The notes beneath the pieces are model-generated. The model saw only the letters and a program-made list of their open reading frames with translations. It was not told the origin of the DNA and ran no database searches. DNA of 64,000 nt from Thauera sp. GDN1 (lineage in GTDB: Bacteria > Pseudomonadota > Gammaproteobacteria > Burkholderiales > Rhodocyclaceae): assembly GCF_029223545.1 (NCBI RefSeq), contig NZ_CP097870.1, positions 1 through 64,000 of the forward strand, given 5' to 3'. The first letter of the stretch is position 1. Every line of letters starts with the position of its first letter. Of the stretch, positions 21,646 through 32,312 are shown one piece after another. Position numbers and translations under genes: made by a program.

Positions 21646-22164
21646 GTGAGCAACAAGACCCGGAGCGCCCTGCGCGCAACGCTCAGGCAGGAGGATGCAG
21701 CGCTCGAGGAACGCCTGCCGGAATCACCCCAGCCGGGGAGGAAAACGCCAACCGCCGAGACCGCCGACGCTGTATCGCCCGCCGCACCCGTGACGCCCGC
21801 CCTGCCCGAGATCACGGCCCAGCCGGCAGTGGCGCCGGTGAGCGCCGCACCCGCGCCGGCCCAGGCCACCGCCGCGATCAAGCCGGAAAAGCGCGCGCAG
21901 GAGCGCTTCAAGCTCGCCGCCAGCGACCGCCGCCGGCTCGTCACCCTGCGCGACGCGCTCAAGGCCGCGGGACGGCGGCCGAGCAAGTCCGAACTCGTGC
22001 GTGCAGGCCTCGCCGTCCTCGCCGCCCAGGGGACCGCCGAGGTGATGGCGCTGGTCGCCGGGCTGTCGCCGGCGGCCCGGGCCAAGACGGGGAAGACACG
22101 CCGCGCGAAGGACAAGAAGGCCGGCAGCAAGCGCAAGGGCAAGTCCGCCGGCAAGAAGCGCTGA
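21646..22164 (+). CDS. Basic protein, paralogous ParA partner candidate A
   Basis: The 172-residue product uses a GTG start with AGGAGA 5 nt upstream; the nearby ATG at 21641 is closed at once by a stop. It has three parts. An N-terminal KTRSALRATLRQEDAAL peptide is followed by an Ala/Pro-rich linker to about residue 75. A helical segment (ASDRRRLVTLRDALKAAG, SKSELVRAGLAVLAAQ) resembles a ribbon-helix-helix or short DNA-binding unit. The last 25 residues are Lys-rich and histone-like. The N-terminal peptide and helical segment are closely matched in the protein encoded at 22798-23259, downstream of ParA. Function is unknown; a cargo or DNA adaptor for the ParA ATPase is inference. Confidence 0.7.
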   Translation: MSNKTRSALRATLRQEDAALEERLPESPQPGRKTPTAETADAVSPAAPVTPALPEITAQPAVAPVSAAPAPAQATAAIKPEKRAQERFKLAASDRRRLVTLRDALKAAGRRPSKSELVRAGLAVLAAQGTAEVMALVAGLSPAARAKTGKTRRAKDKKAGSKRKGKSAGKKR

Positions 22165-22225
22165 TCTTGGCGCGCACCGGTCCGGCCCCGTCGCCGGCCC
22201 TGGCGCCCCATTCGAGGAGACGACG

Positions 22226-22627
22226 ATGACGCAGAAGAATCCGATGCAGATTTCGGACCGCATGGACGAGATCGATTCCGCGCTCGAGACCGAGGGCATG
22301 CCGTCCTACAGCCAGATGTGGGCGACCAACGCCGAACTGCGGGAAGAGCTCGAGCGCCTGCGCCTGCGCGAGCGTCTGGCGATGGCGAACACCACGCTGC
22401 ACGGCGACCTGCTGCAGACCGAGCTCATCGTCGCCACCGCCAGCAGCGTGGAACAGATCCGGCGCCAGCTCGTCCGCCTCGAGAGCGATCGCGGCGCTGG
22501 GGCATGCGGGACGACTGAACCGGCCAGAACCGGGACGACCACCCGCAGCGCCCTCGTCTGGCGCGGACGAACTCAGTTTTCGCCGTCGGAGATCAGCGCT
22601 TCGCTGGACTCGCCGACCTTCTCGTAG
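22226..22627 (+). CDS. Small coiled-coil protein of the ParA module
   Basis: The 133-residue reading frame starts after GAGGAGA. Residues 1-90 look genuine: an acidic N-terminus and a coiled coil (NAELREELERLRLRERLAMAN). The last 40 residues (from about GAGACGTTEP) are low-complexity, unlike the rest, and overlap an opposite-strand frame. The true C-terminus may therefore have been lost by a frameshift near 22490-22500. The gene follows the basic protein by 61 bp on the same strand. No family is recognised. Confidence 0.5.
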   Translation: MTQKNPMQISDRMDEIDSALETEGMPSYSQMWATNAELREELERLRLRERLAMANTTLHGDLLQTELIVATASSVEQIRRQLVRLESDRGAGACGTTEPARTGTTTRSALVWRGRTQFSPSEISASLDSPTFS

Positions 22628-22725
22628 AGCTCGGAGGCGACCTCGGTTGCCGATTCGAGGGCGGCGAACAGGGCTTCCGAGCCGGCCGACGCCGAACTCG
22701 ACACCTCGCTGAACGCACTGTTCAC
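22573..22725 (-). CDS. Possible 50-residue acidic peptide downstream of the ParA operon
   Basis: A minus-strand frame from GTG at 22725 to TGA at 22573 encodes a 50-residue Ser/Ala/Glu-rich helix-like peptide (NSAFSEVSSSASAGSEALFA in part, ending SEALISDGEN). The composition is amphipathic and phasin-like. It lies 72 bp after the stop of paralogue B in the same frame, and no ribosome-binding site is obvious. It overlaps the doubtful tail of the coiled-coil gene. It could be a real small gene or the decayed 3' end of a longer one. Confidence 0.35.
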   Translation of the reverse strand: MNSAFSEVSSSASAGSEALFAALESATEVASELYEKVGESSEALISDGEN

Positions 22726-22797
22726 CGCCGGATGAAGCTTTCGCGCCAGAACGCGGACAAGCCCGCCCGCGCCGTCACGGCGCCGCCGCTGCAGCCC

Positions 22798-23259
22798 TCA
22801 GTGCTTCCTGGCGCGCTTGCCCTTGGCCACCTTGGGCAGCGCGGCGACCAGGCGCACGACCTCGGCGATGTCCTGCTCCGCGAGCAGGGCCAGGCCGGCG
22901 CGCAGCACCTCCGACTTGCTGGCGAGCACGCCGTCCTTGCCCAGCGCTTCGCGCAGCGCCTTGATGCGCTTGTGCTCGCTCGCCGGCATCGAGAAGGAGT
23001 CGCGCTCCACCTTCTCGTGCTTGTCCTTGCGATCCCCTTCGACAGGCTTTTCGGCCGGCTTGGGCGGCGGCAACACCGGAGCGATCACCTCCGCCGCGGC
23101 GGGCGCGCCGACCACCGGCGCCGCCGCCTCGGCGACCGCAGGCGCAGCCTTTGCCGTTGCCGCCGGCGCGCGCGCGCTGCGGCTGCGTTGCGCCAGCGCG
23201 GCGTCTTCCTGCTTGAGGCTTGCGCGCAACTTCGATTTCGTCCCGCTGGCGGTGCTCAT
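22798..23259 (-). CDS. Basic protein, paralogous ParA partner candidate B
   Basis: The 153-residue product repeats the plan of the protein at 21646-22164. An N-terminal KSKLRASLKQEDAAL peptide is followed by an Ala/Pro linker, a helical block (PASEHKRIKALREALGKDG, SKSEVLRAGLALLAEQDIAE) and a short basic tail KGKRARKH. The start at 23259 was chosen because GAGGA lies 6 nt upstream inside the end of parA; the ATG at 23265 is too close to it. Only 2 nt separate it from the parA stop, indicating translational coupling. Working as the ParA partner is inferred from this coupling. Confidence 0.75.
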   Translation of the reverse strand: MSTASGTKSKLRASLKQEDAALAQRSRSARAPAATAKAAPAVAEAAAPVVGAPAAAEVIAPVLPPPKPAEKPVEGDRKDKHEKVERDSFSMPASEHKRIKALREALGKDGVLASKSEVLRAGLALLAEQDIAEVVRLVAALPKVAKGKRARKH

Positions 23260-23261
23260 GC

Positions 23262-23921
23262 TCATTCCTCGATCAGTTTCAGAACGGCGGTGACCAGTCC
23301 GGCGACCTCCTCCTGCGCCGCCGCCGCTGCGCGGCCGAGGCCGAACACCGAGGTCCCGCGCACCGCGCTCAGCGCGTAGGCGCTGCGCTGCGACAGCGCG
23401 ACGTCCAGCACCGGCAGGCTGAAGTCGCGCAGCACGTCGAGCACGTCGCCGGCGAGCGCGGTCCGCATCACGCGGTTGGGGAGCAGGGCGCCGCGCAGCT
23501 TGGGGCGGCCCTGCTGGCGGTCGAGGATCAGGCGCTCGATGCCGCGCGTCGCCCACAGGTCGGTCGGGCTCGGCACCACCGGCACCAGCGCGAAGTCGCA
23601 CAGCTCGAGCGCGCTCATCGTGTGCGGATGCTCGATCGACGGCGGACAGTCCATCACCACGATGTCGACCTTGTTGGCCACCGGACGCAGCGTCTTCTTC
23701 ATTGCCGCGGCGTCGCCCTTCAGGCGCACCACCTCGGCCGCGAACGGCGCCTCGGGCGGCGCCGACTCGGCCCAGCGCGAGGCGCTTTCCTGCGGATCGA
23801 GGTCGGCCAGCGCCACGCGGTAGCCCTCGAGGGCGAGGCCGGCGGCGAGCTGCATGGCCACCGTGGTCTTGCCCGATCCGCCCTTCTGCGAGATCAGTGC
23901 GATCAGGGTGGGTGCGGTCAT
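23262..23921 (-). CDS. ParA/MinD-family ATPase
   Basis: The 219-residue protein has the deviant Walker A KGGSGKTT near residue 12, switch I DLDPQESASRW and Walker B VVMDCPPS. It is a short ParA without an N-terminal DNA-binding domain, like McdA/PpfA-type ATPases that position protein or DNA cargo on the nucleoid. No parB or parS-like neighbour is present and it is not at the origin-proximal parAB position. It is immediately followed by a basic partner-like protein. The cargo is unknown. Confidence 0.88.
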   Translation of the reverse strand: MTAPTLIALISQKGGSGKTTVAMQLAAGLALEGYRVALADLDPQESASRWAESAPPEAPFAAEVVRLKGDAAAMKKTLRPVANKVDIVVMDCPPSIEHPHTMSALELCDFALVPVVPSPTDLWATRGIERLILDRQQGRPKLRGALLPNRVMRTALAGDVLDVLRDFSLPVLDVALSQRSAYALSAVRGTSVFGLGRAAAAAQEEVAGLVTAVLKLIEE

Positions 23922-23932
23922 GGTGCGTCCCG

Positions 23933-23945
23933 TAAAGGTAATACT
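23933..23945 (-). promoter_or_regulatory. 13-bp shared element (copy 2) before parA
   Basis: On the minus strand this reads AGTATTACCTTTA, identical to 21616-21628 and likewise just upstream of a start codon. The flanking sequence is GAG before and CGGG after, so the identity is confined to the element. That is as expected for a binding site rather than a recent duplication. Confidence 0.65.
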
Positions 23946-24043
23946 CGATAGTCTAGCCAATTGCCCGCCGAGCGTGGGGACGGCGGCTGGCCGCAGCTCA
24001 TGGAGGTCGCACGCTGCACCGCAACAACAGGACGGAAATCGTT

Positions 24044-24052
24044 TGCTACAAT
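24044..24052 (+). promoter_or_regulatory. Possible extended -10 promoter for the CYTH gene
   Basis: TGCTACAAT fits an extended -10 (TGnTATAAT) with one mismatch, 30 nt before the start codon. No good -35 is seen. Confidence 0.4.
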
Positions 24053-24081
24053 TCGATTTCTTCCAGACCGGGCATCCGACG

Positions 24082-24627
24082 ATGGCGCGAGAGATCGAAC
24101 GCAGGTTCCTGGTCCGCGATGTGCGGATCCTCGACGGCCGCCAGGGCGAACGCATCGTCCAGGGCTATCTCGCCAAGGAATCGGGCTCGATGTCGACCCG
24201 CGTCCGCATCCGCGGCGAGCGTGCCTACCTGACCCTGAAGTCGCCGAAGGTGGGCTACGGGCGCGACGAATTCGAGTACGCGATTCCGGTCACCGACGCG
24301 CAGGCGATGCTCGCCAGCCACTGCGCCCGCCGCATCGTGCGCAAGACGCGCTACCTGGTGGATCACGCCCACCATGTGTTCGAGGTCGATGTGTTCGAAG
24401 GCCATCACGCCGGACTGGTGGTCGCCGAAGTCGAACTGCCCCACGAACACACCCCGCTCAAGCTGCCGGCCTGGGTCGGCAGGGAGATCACCCACGACGG
24501 GCGCTACGGCAACTTCACGCTCGCGCTCGAGTCCGCCCGCCGCGACGGCACCACGTCCTCCGCCCTGCGGCCGACGCATGCGGTTGGGCCCTCCGCAGGC
24601 TTTCCCGAAGTTCCGCACTCGATGTAG
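24082..24627 (+). CDS. CYTH-domain protein (triphosphate tunnel metalloenzyme)
   Basis: The 181-residue protein begins MAREIERRFLVRD, the EIERxFLV signature of the CYTH fold. The alternating charged residues of the tunnel follow (RVRIRGERAYLTLKS, VVAEVELP). Single-domain bacterial members of this size, such as the Nitrosomonas enzyme, hydrolyse inorganic tripolyphosphate. Adenylate cyclase activity is the alternative. The last 25 residues are less conserved. The gene stands alone between parA and the esterase gene. Confidence 0.85.
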   Translation: MAREIERRFLVRDVRILDGRQGERIVQGYLAKESGSMSTRVRIRGERAYLTLKSPKVGYGRDEFEYAIPVTDAQAMLASHCARRIVRKTRYLVDHAHHVFEVDVFEGHHAGLVVAEVELPHEHTPLKLPAWVGREITHDGRYGNFTLALESARRDGTTSSALRPTHAVGPSAGFPEVPHSM

Positions 24628-24716
24628 GACCGGCGCCGGCGTCCGCGTCATGCGCGCGCGGCGGCGGCCGGCGCGCGCGAGACCGGCTGCATCGCATCGG
24701 TGACCGGAGTCCCGCC

Positions 24717-25844
24717 ATGAAATCCCCGTTCCGCTTCCATCCTTCGCGCGCACGCCTGCTTGCCGCGTCCGTCCTGCTCGTCGTCGCCACGGCCAGCCCT
24801 GCCGCGCCGCCGCCCCCGCTGCCGGCGCTGAACATCGCCATCGAGGACAGCTCGGTATCGGGCATCTCCTCGGGCGGATTCATGTCGGTGCAGATGCAGG
24901 TGGCGCACGCCTCCATCATCCGCGGCGCCGGCATCGTCGCCGGCGGCCCTTACTACTGCGCCCAGGACAGCGTGCTCAAGGCCACCACCGACTGCTCCTG
25001 CACCGGCGAGCCGGCCCTGGCGTGCAAGGTCGGGGACGCCAGCACGGCGGTGCCCGAGCTGGTCGCCGCCACGCGCGCCTTCCATGCCGCCGGCCGCATC
25101 GACGACCCGGCGCGGATCGCCCGCCAGCGCGTGATCACCGTGGTCGGCGGCAAGGATGCCCTGGTGCCGGCGCCGATCACCCGCCAGCTGCACGGCTACT
25201 ACGACGCCTTCGGCCTGCCCGCGGCCGCGCTCGAGACGGTGACGCTCGAGGCCGCCGGCCACACCATGCCCACCACCGCCTACGGCGGCTCCTGCGGGGC
25301 GACCGACGAGCCCTACATCGGCAGCTGCGGCTTCGAGGCCGCGCATGCGATCCTCGACTGGATCTACGGCCCCGACGTCGCCCCGCCGCGCACGTCGCCG
25401 ACCCCGGCCGGCCGCTTCGCCGAGTTCGACCAGCGCGCCTACATTCCCGAAACCGGCTTCTTCAGCTACCTGTGGGGCACCGGCCTGGACAAGACCGGCT
25501 GGGTGTACATCCCGTCCGACTGCGAGGCGGGCGCGCGCTGCCGGCTGCATGTGGTGTTCCACGGCTGCAAGCAGGGCCAGAGCTTCCTGCCGCTGCGCCG
25601 GCCACCCGGTGGCGGGCTGTACAACGGCACCACCTTCGTCCGCAACACCGGCTACGACCGCTGGGCCGACACCAACCGCCTGGTGGTGCTGTTCCCGCAG
25701 GCGGTGTCGATCCCGTGGAAGAATCCCAACGGCTGCTGGGACTGGTGGGGCTACACCGACGGCGACTATGCCACCCGCGACGGCATCCAGATCCGCGCGG
25801 TGCGCGCGATGATCGATCGGCTGAGCGCCGGACGCAGGGACTGA
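24717..25844 (+). CDS. Exported PHB-depolymerase-like esterase
   Basis: The 375-residue protein has a signal peptide (hydrophobic about residues 12-28, cleavage near ATASPAA). The nucleophile elbow is GISSGGF, with Ser near 51. Later Asp and His candidates lie in GGKDALVP and AAGHTMPT, and paired Cys residues occur. It resembles short-chain-length polyhydroxyalkanoate depolymerases of the type with the active-site Ser near the N-terminus. It would act outside the cytoplasm on PHB or oligomers. Start ATG 24717 follows CCGGAG. Confidence 0.85.
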   Translation: MKSPFRFHPSRARLLAASVLLVVATASPAAPPPPLPALNIAIEDSSVSGISSGGFMSVQMQVAHASIIRGAGIVAGGPYYCAQDSVLKATTDCSCTGEPALACKVGDASTAVPELVAATRAFHAAGRIDDPARIARQRVITVVGGKDALVPAPITRQLHGYYDAFGLPAAALETVTLEAAGHTMPTTAYGGSCGATDEPYIGSCGFEAAHAILDWIYGPDVAPPRTSPTPAGRFAEFDQRAYIPETGFFSYLWGTGLDKTGWVYIPSDCEAGARCRLHVVFHGCKQGQSFLPLRRPPGGGLYNGTTFVRNTGYDRWADTNRLVVLFPQAVSIPWKNPNGCWDWWGYTDGDYATRDGIQIRAVRAMIDRLSAGRRD

Positions 25845-26501
25845 GCCCCGCGCGCCGGCACGGCGGGCAGCAGCTAGACTTGCACCCCTGTCCTGCAATG
25901 CCGAGATGCGCCGCGTCCGCCCTGCCGATCCGCTACGTCGAACCCGTGTTCCGCCCGCCGAGCGAGGCCGAATCGCTGATCCTGCCGGTCACCGACGGCT
26001 GCTCGTGGAACAGATGCACCTTCTGCGAGATGTACACCGCGCCGCAGAAGGCCTTCCGCGCCCGCGACGAGGCCGAGGTGATCGACAGCATCCGCCGTAC
26101 CGGTGAGCGCTATGGCACGCAGCCCGAATACCTGTCCACGCTGGTCGTGACCCTGCACGACGGCGGGCGCCGCTTCCTGCAGGCCTGGCCGGACTGGCAG
26201 GCGTTGTCGCAGCAGGGGCTGTTCACCGAGATGGCGCGCTTCCTGGCGGCGCTGGAATTGCGGCGCACGGTGTTCCGCTCCGACCACGCCTCGAACTGGC
26301 TGGTGCTCAAGGGCACGCTGGGCGCGGACAAGACGAGGCTGCTGGCGCAGGTGCGCGCCGCCATCGAGCGCCCCGCATCCGCCGCGCTGCGTCCGGCCTG
26401 GATGCGCGGGCTCCAGGCCACCCGCACACCCGCTACGAGCCACGGCGTAAACGACGAACGGGGCGAGCCGACCGCATGGTCGACCCGCCCCGCCTGCGCT
26501 T

Positions 26502-26523
26502 CACCGGCCGCACGCGGCCGGTG
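26502..26523 (-). terminator. Possible hairpin terminator after icd
   Basis: A perfect 9-bp stem (CACCGGCCG 26502-26510 with CGGCCGGTG 26515-26523) and 4-nt loop start 14 bp after the icd stop. There is no T-run on the minus strand, so the terminator call is weak. Confidence 0.35.
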
Positions 26524-26537
26524 TCGGCTCATCCGCC

Positions 26538-28778
<2,241 letters not shown>

Positions 28779-29078
28779 TTGTTTCCCCTAGATGTTTTAG
28801 ATCTTGTCCCGACTATCCGATGACGACCGCACGCCGTCCGCACGGCATGCCGGCAGCAGCATCGCTGTCGCCGGGGAAAATACCACTTATCGCCCCCGCC
28901 GGCATCGAAACCTGCATTCGCATCGTGAAACGGACGCCTTCCGCGGCGATTTCCGCACCCCCGTGGCGACGCCCCGGCGCCCATCCCCGCGATCGCCCGC
29001 GGAGGTCGACAGGGGCGCGGAATTCACCCATCCTTCCGCCTTCACGTTCCGGCCCGCACACCCTCTCCGATCACGCCC
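28779..29078. other. Divergent intergenic region icd / flavin oxidoreductase
   Basis: This 300-bp region separates two divergent genes and must hold both promoters. The side near icd (28780-28820) is the more AT-rich part and includes the icd ribosome-binding site. I see no strong operator palindrome or terminator, and no credible small gene. Confidence 0.4.
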
Positions 29079-30191
29079 ATGAGCATCCTGTTCTCGCCCT
29101 TCGACCTCGGCCGCCTGCGCCTGCCCAACCGCGTCGTCATCGCCCCGATGTGCCAGTACTCCGCCGAGCAAGGCTGCGCCACCGACTGGCACCTGATCCA
29201 CCTGGGCAACCTGGCCATGTCCGGCGCCGGCCTGCTGATCATCGAGGCCACCGCGGTGTCGCCCGAGGGCCGCATCACCGCGGGCGACCTCGGCCTGTAT
29301 TCGGACGCGACCGAGGCGGCGCTCGGCCGCGTGCTCGCCGCGGTGCGCCGCTACGCCGTGATGCCGATCGGCATCCAGCTCGCCCACGCCGGGCGCAAGG
29401 CCTCCAGCCAGGCGCCGTGGGACGGCGGCCAGCTGCTCGCGCCGGACGCCGGCGGCTGGGAGACGGTCGCCCCGTCGGCGATCCCGCATGCGGCGGGCGA
29501 ACTGCCCCCGGTCGCGCTCGACGAGGCCGGACTCGCCCGCGTGCGCGAAGACTTCGTCGGCGCCGCCGTGCGCGCCGCTCGCCTCGGCCTGGACCTGGTC
29601 GAGCTGCACTGCGCCCACGGCTACCTGCTGCACGAATTCCTGTCGCCGCTCTCCAACCGGCGCGAGGACCGCTACGGCGGCTCGCTGGAGAACCGCCTGC
29701 GCTTCCCGCTCGAGGTCTTCGACGCGATGCGCGCCGTGCTGCCCGCCGAGCTGCCTTTCGGTGTGCGGCTGTCCGCTACCGACTGGGTGGACGGCGGCTG
29801 GGACGTGGACCAGAGCATCGCCTTCTGCCAGGCCCTGGAGGCACGCGGCTGCAGCTTCGTGCACGTGTCGAGCGGCGGTCTGTCGCCGCAGCAGAAGATC
29901 CCGCTCGGCCCCGGCTACCAGATCCCGCTCGCGGCCGCGATCCGGCGCGCGGTGAAGCTGCCGGTGATCGGGGTCGGCCTGATCACCGAGGCCGAACAGG
30001 CCGAGGCCGTGATCGCCGACGGCCACGCCGACCTCGTCGCGATCGCCCGCGGCGTGCTCTACGATCCGCGCTGGCCCTGGCACGCCGCGGCGCGGCTCGG
30101 CGCCCAGGTGCAGGCGCCGCCGCAGTACTGGCGCTCGCAGCCGGCCGAGCACAAGGCCCTGTTCGCCGGCGCCCGCGTCGGCCAGCGCTGA
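29079..30191 (+). CDS. NADH:flavin oxidoreductase, YqjM/XenA-type Old Yellow Enzyme
   Basis: The 370-residue TIM-barrel flavoprotein begins with LFSPFDLGRLRLPNRVVIAP. It has MCQYSAEQGCATDWHLIHLG (the redox-tuning Cys of the YqjM class), HAGRKASSQ and HCAHGYLLHEFLSP. It would reduce activated alkenes, nitro compounds or quinones with NAD(P)H using FMN. nudC follows 49 bp downstream on the same strand, so cotranscription is possible. The physiological substrate is not known. Confidence 0.92.
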   Translation: MSILFSPFDLGRLRLPNRVVIAPMCQYSAEQGCATDWHLIHLGNLAMSGAGLLIIEATAVSPEGRITAGDLGLYSDATEAALGRVLAAVRRYAVMPIGIQLAHAGRKASSQAPWDGGQLLAPDAGGWETVAPSAIPHAAGELPPVALDEAGLARVREDFVGAAVRAARLGLDLVELHCAHGYLLHEFLSPLSNRREDRYGGSLENRLRFPLEVFDAMRAVLPAELPFGVRLSATDWVDGGWDVDQSIAFCQALEARGCSFVHVSSGGLSPQQKIPLGPGYQIPLAAAIRRAVKLPVIGVGLITEAEQAEAVIADGHADLVAIARGVLYDPRWPWHAAARLGAQVQAPPQYWRSQPAEHKALFAGARVGQR

Positions 30192-30240
30192 CGTCGTCGT
30201 CCCCGGCCCTCCGCCGCAGTCTCCGATCTCCGCCGCCGTC

Positions 30241-31041
30241 ATGACGCCTGCACGCACCCTGGTGTTCCGCGGCCATCAGCTGCTGGTGGATGGTGAAGGC
30301 CGCCTGGCGTGCGCGCCGCAGCCCTGGCTGGCGGGCCGGCACGCGCTGCGGACGCTGGACTTCTGCAGCCCCGAAGGCCAGGCGTGGACGGTGGTCGAGG
30401 TCGCCCGCGAGCTCGAAGCGCCGCCCGCGCATGCCTTCCACCACCTCAAGGCGCTGCTCGACACCCTGCCCGCGGCCACCCGCAGCCTCGCCGCACGGGC
30501 GCTCGAACTGCTCGAGTTCGACCGCTCGCACCGCTTCTGCGGCCAGTGCGGCGCGCCCACCGCGCGCGCCGCCGCGCCGGCGGTGATGCGCCGCTGCACC
30601 GATCCGGCCTGCGGCCGCGAGCACTATCCGCGCGTGTCGCCGGTGGTCATCGTGGCCGTCGAGCGCGGCGCCGAGATCCTGCTCGGGCGTTCGCCGCACT
30701 TTCCGCCCGGCCTGTACAGCGCGCTCGCCGGCTTCGTCGATGCGGGCGAGTCGGCGGAACAGGCGGTGCACCGCGAGATCCAGGAGGAAACCGGGCTGCG
30801 CATCGGCAAGCTGCGCTACTTCGCCAGCCAGCCGTGGCCGTTCCCGCATGCGCTGATGCTCGGCTACCAGGCCGAGTACGAGGACGGCGACATCGTGTGC
30901 GCACCGGACGAGATCGAGGACGCGCGCTTTTTCCACGTCGATGCGCTGCCGGCGGTGTTCCCGACCCGCTACGCGATGGCCAACCTGCTGCTGCGCGACT
31001 TCTGCCTGCGCCACGGCCGGCCCTGGCCGCCGCAACGCTGA
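30241..31041 (+). CDS. nudC: NAD+ diphosphatase / RNA deNADding enzyme NudC
   Basis: The 266-residue protein has a zinc ribbon (CGQCGAP near residue 100, then a second Cys pair CTDPACGREHYPR). The Nudix box is GFVDAGESAEQAVHREIQEE. The NudC signature SQPWPFPHALMLGY follows the box, as expected. It cleaves NAD(H) and removes NAD caps from RNA. It lies just downstream of the flavin oxidoreductase gene; the stop is 11 bp from the stop of the convergent MFS gene. Confidence 0.95.
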   Translation: MTPARTLVFRGHQLLVDGEGRLACAPQPWLAGRHALRTLDFCSPEGQAWTVVEVARELEAPPAHAFHHLKALLDTLPAATRSLAARALELLEFDRSHRFCGQCGAPTARAAAPAVMRRCTDPACGREHYPRVSPVVIVAVERGAEILLGRSPHFPPGLYSALAGFVDAGESAEQAVHREIQEETGLRIGKLRYFASQPWPFPHALMLGYQAEYEDGDIVCAPDEIEDARFFHVDALPAVFPTRYAMANLLLRDFCLRHGRPWPPQR

Positions 31042-31051
31042 GCGCCGCCGC

Positions 31052-32251
31052 TCAGGCCGCCGGTGCGACGCGCGCGGCGTGCAGGTCGCGGCGCTCCACC
31101 ACTTTCAGCACCAGCAGCACCACCACCCCCAGCCCCAGCGCCGACGCGGCGACATAGAGCCCGCCCGCATAGCTGCCGAAGGTCGCACCCAGCCACCCGG
31201 TCACCGCGGGGCCGAGAATCTGTGCGGCACCATAGGAGATCGTCATCCTGCCCATCATCTTCGCCGGCCGCGTCGGGTAGTAGCGCCCGGCCATGGTCAG
31301 CACCAGGCTCACCATGCCCATGAAGGTGCCACCGAACAACACCGCCCCCGCCACCGTGCCGAGCACGCCCCCGATCAGAACGGGCAGCAGGATGCCGACT
31401 ATCTGCAGCATCGCGGCAAGAAGCAGGGCGTTGAGCTCGCCGGTACGGCGCGCGACCAGGTCCCACACGATGCAGGTCGGCGCCGCAGCGAGACCGATGA
31501 CCAGAAAGATCCAGCTCCCCTGGCCTTCCAGCCCCGGCAGGCGATTGACGATGGCGACGATGAAGGTTGCACTGATCACGTAGCCCACCCCTGCACAGAA
31601 ATAGGCGGCCATCAGCAGGCGCAGGAACAGCGCGCCGGGCGGATTGTCGTGCATCGGTGCGCCGGTCTTGGTCACCGCGCTGCTGTCGGGCGCCGGCAGC
31701 CAGGCCAGCGCCGGCACCAGCAGCACACAAGCGATCGCGGTGAAGGCATACCACTGCTCGCGCCAGTCGAGCACGGCGCCGAGCAGCGCGACCACGATCG
31801 AACAGCCGGCGATACCCAGGCCCAGGCCGGAGAAGTGAATGCCGAGCTCCGGGCGGTGGTTGTGGCGGATGAGCCAGTTCAGGATCAGGCCGGTACCGAG
31901 CAGCATCGACGCTGAACTCGACAGACCGGCAAGATAGCGCGACACGGCCCACAACCAGACATCGGTGGTGAGCGCCATCATCAAGGTACTCAATACCGCC
32001 ACCACCATGCCGATGCGGTACAGGCGGTCCTTGAGCACCAGATCGCTGATCGAGGCCGCGGTCAGCGCGCCGGTGAGGTAGCCGGCATAGTTGATCGCCG
32101 CCAGCCAGCCGCCCTCGGCCAGGCCGAGTCCGGCCTGCGCCTGCATCAAGGGCAGCAAGGGGGTATAGGCGAAGCGTGCGATGCCGAGCGCGAGCATCAT
32201 GCTGAAGACGCCGGCGCCGAGCACCTTCAAGCGTTGAACCTGTTCATCCAT
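31052..32251 (-). CDS. YbfB/YjiJ-family MFS transporter
   Basis: The 399-residue protein has twelve hydrophobic segments. The N-terminus (AGVFSMMLALGIARFAYTPL, then GWLAAINYAGYLTGAL) matches the YbfB/YjiJ group of the major facilitator superfamily. The substrate is unknown. The ATG at 32251 was preferred over a GTG at 32281 because that GTG lies next to the -10 of a good promoter (32284-32312), leaving no room for a leader. No clear Shine-Dalgarno precedes either start. Confidence 0.87.
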   Translation of the reverse strand: MDEQVQRLKVLGAGVFSMMLALGIARFAYTPLLPLMQAQAGLGLAEGGWLAAINYAGYLTGALTAASISDLVLKDRLYRIGMVVAVLSTLMMALTTDVWLWAVSRYLAGLSSSASMLLGTGLILNWLIRHNHRPELGIHFSGLGLGIAGCSIVVALLGAVLDWREQWYAFTAIACVLLVPALAWLPAPDSSAVTKTGAPMHDNPPGALFLRLLMAAYFCAGVGYVISATFIVAIVNRLPGLEGQGSWIFLVIGLAAAPTCIVWDLVARRTGELNALLLAAMLQIVGILLPVLIGGVLGTVAGAVLFGGTFMGMVSLVLTMAGRYYPTRPAKMMGRMTISYGAAQILGPAVTGWLGATFGSYAGGLYVAASALGLGVVVLLVLKVVERRDLHAARVAPAA

Positions 32252-32283
32252 GGTTTTTGTTTTGTGTCTACTCGAGGCCACAC

Positions 32284-32312
32284 ACGATAGTCGTCATGCG
32301 ATACGTATTCAA
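32284..32312 (-). promoter_or_regulatory. Sigma-70-type promoter for the MFS gene
   Basis: On the minus strand, -35 TTGAAT and -10 TATCGT are separated by exactly 17 bp. The -10 lies 32 nt before the chosen start codon. The spacer contains the palindrome ATACGTAT. Confidence 0.6.

Noticed and set aside
22500..22627. Last 40 codons of the coiled-coil protein frame as a real domain
   Set aside because: Composition changes abruptly and the opposite strand looks more coding; probable frameshift tail.
32279..32281. GTG start for the MFS transporter ten codons upstream
   Set aside because: It lies next to the -10 of a good 17-bp-spaced promoter, leaving no leader; ATG 32251 is preferred.
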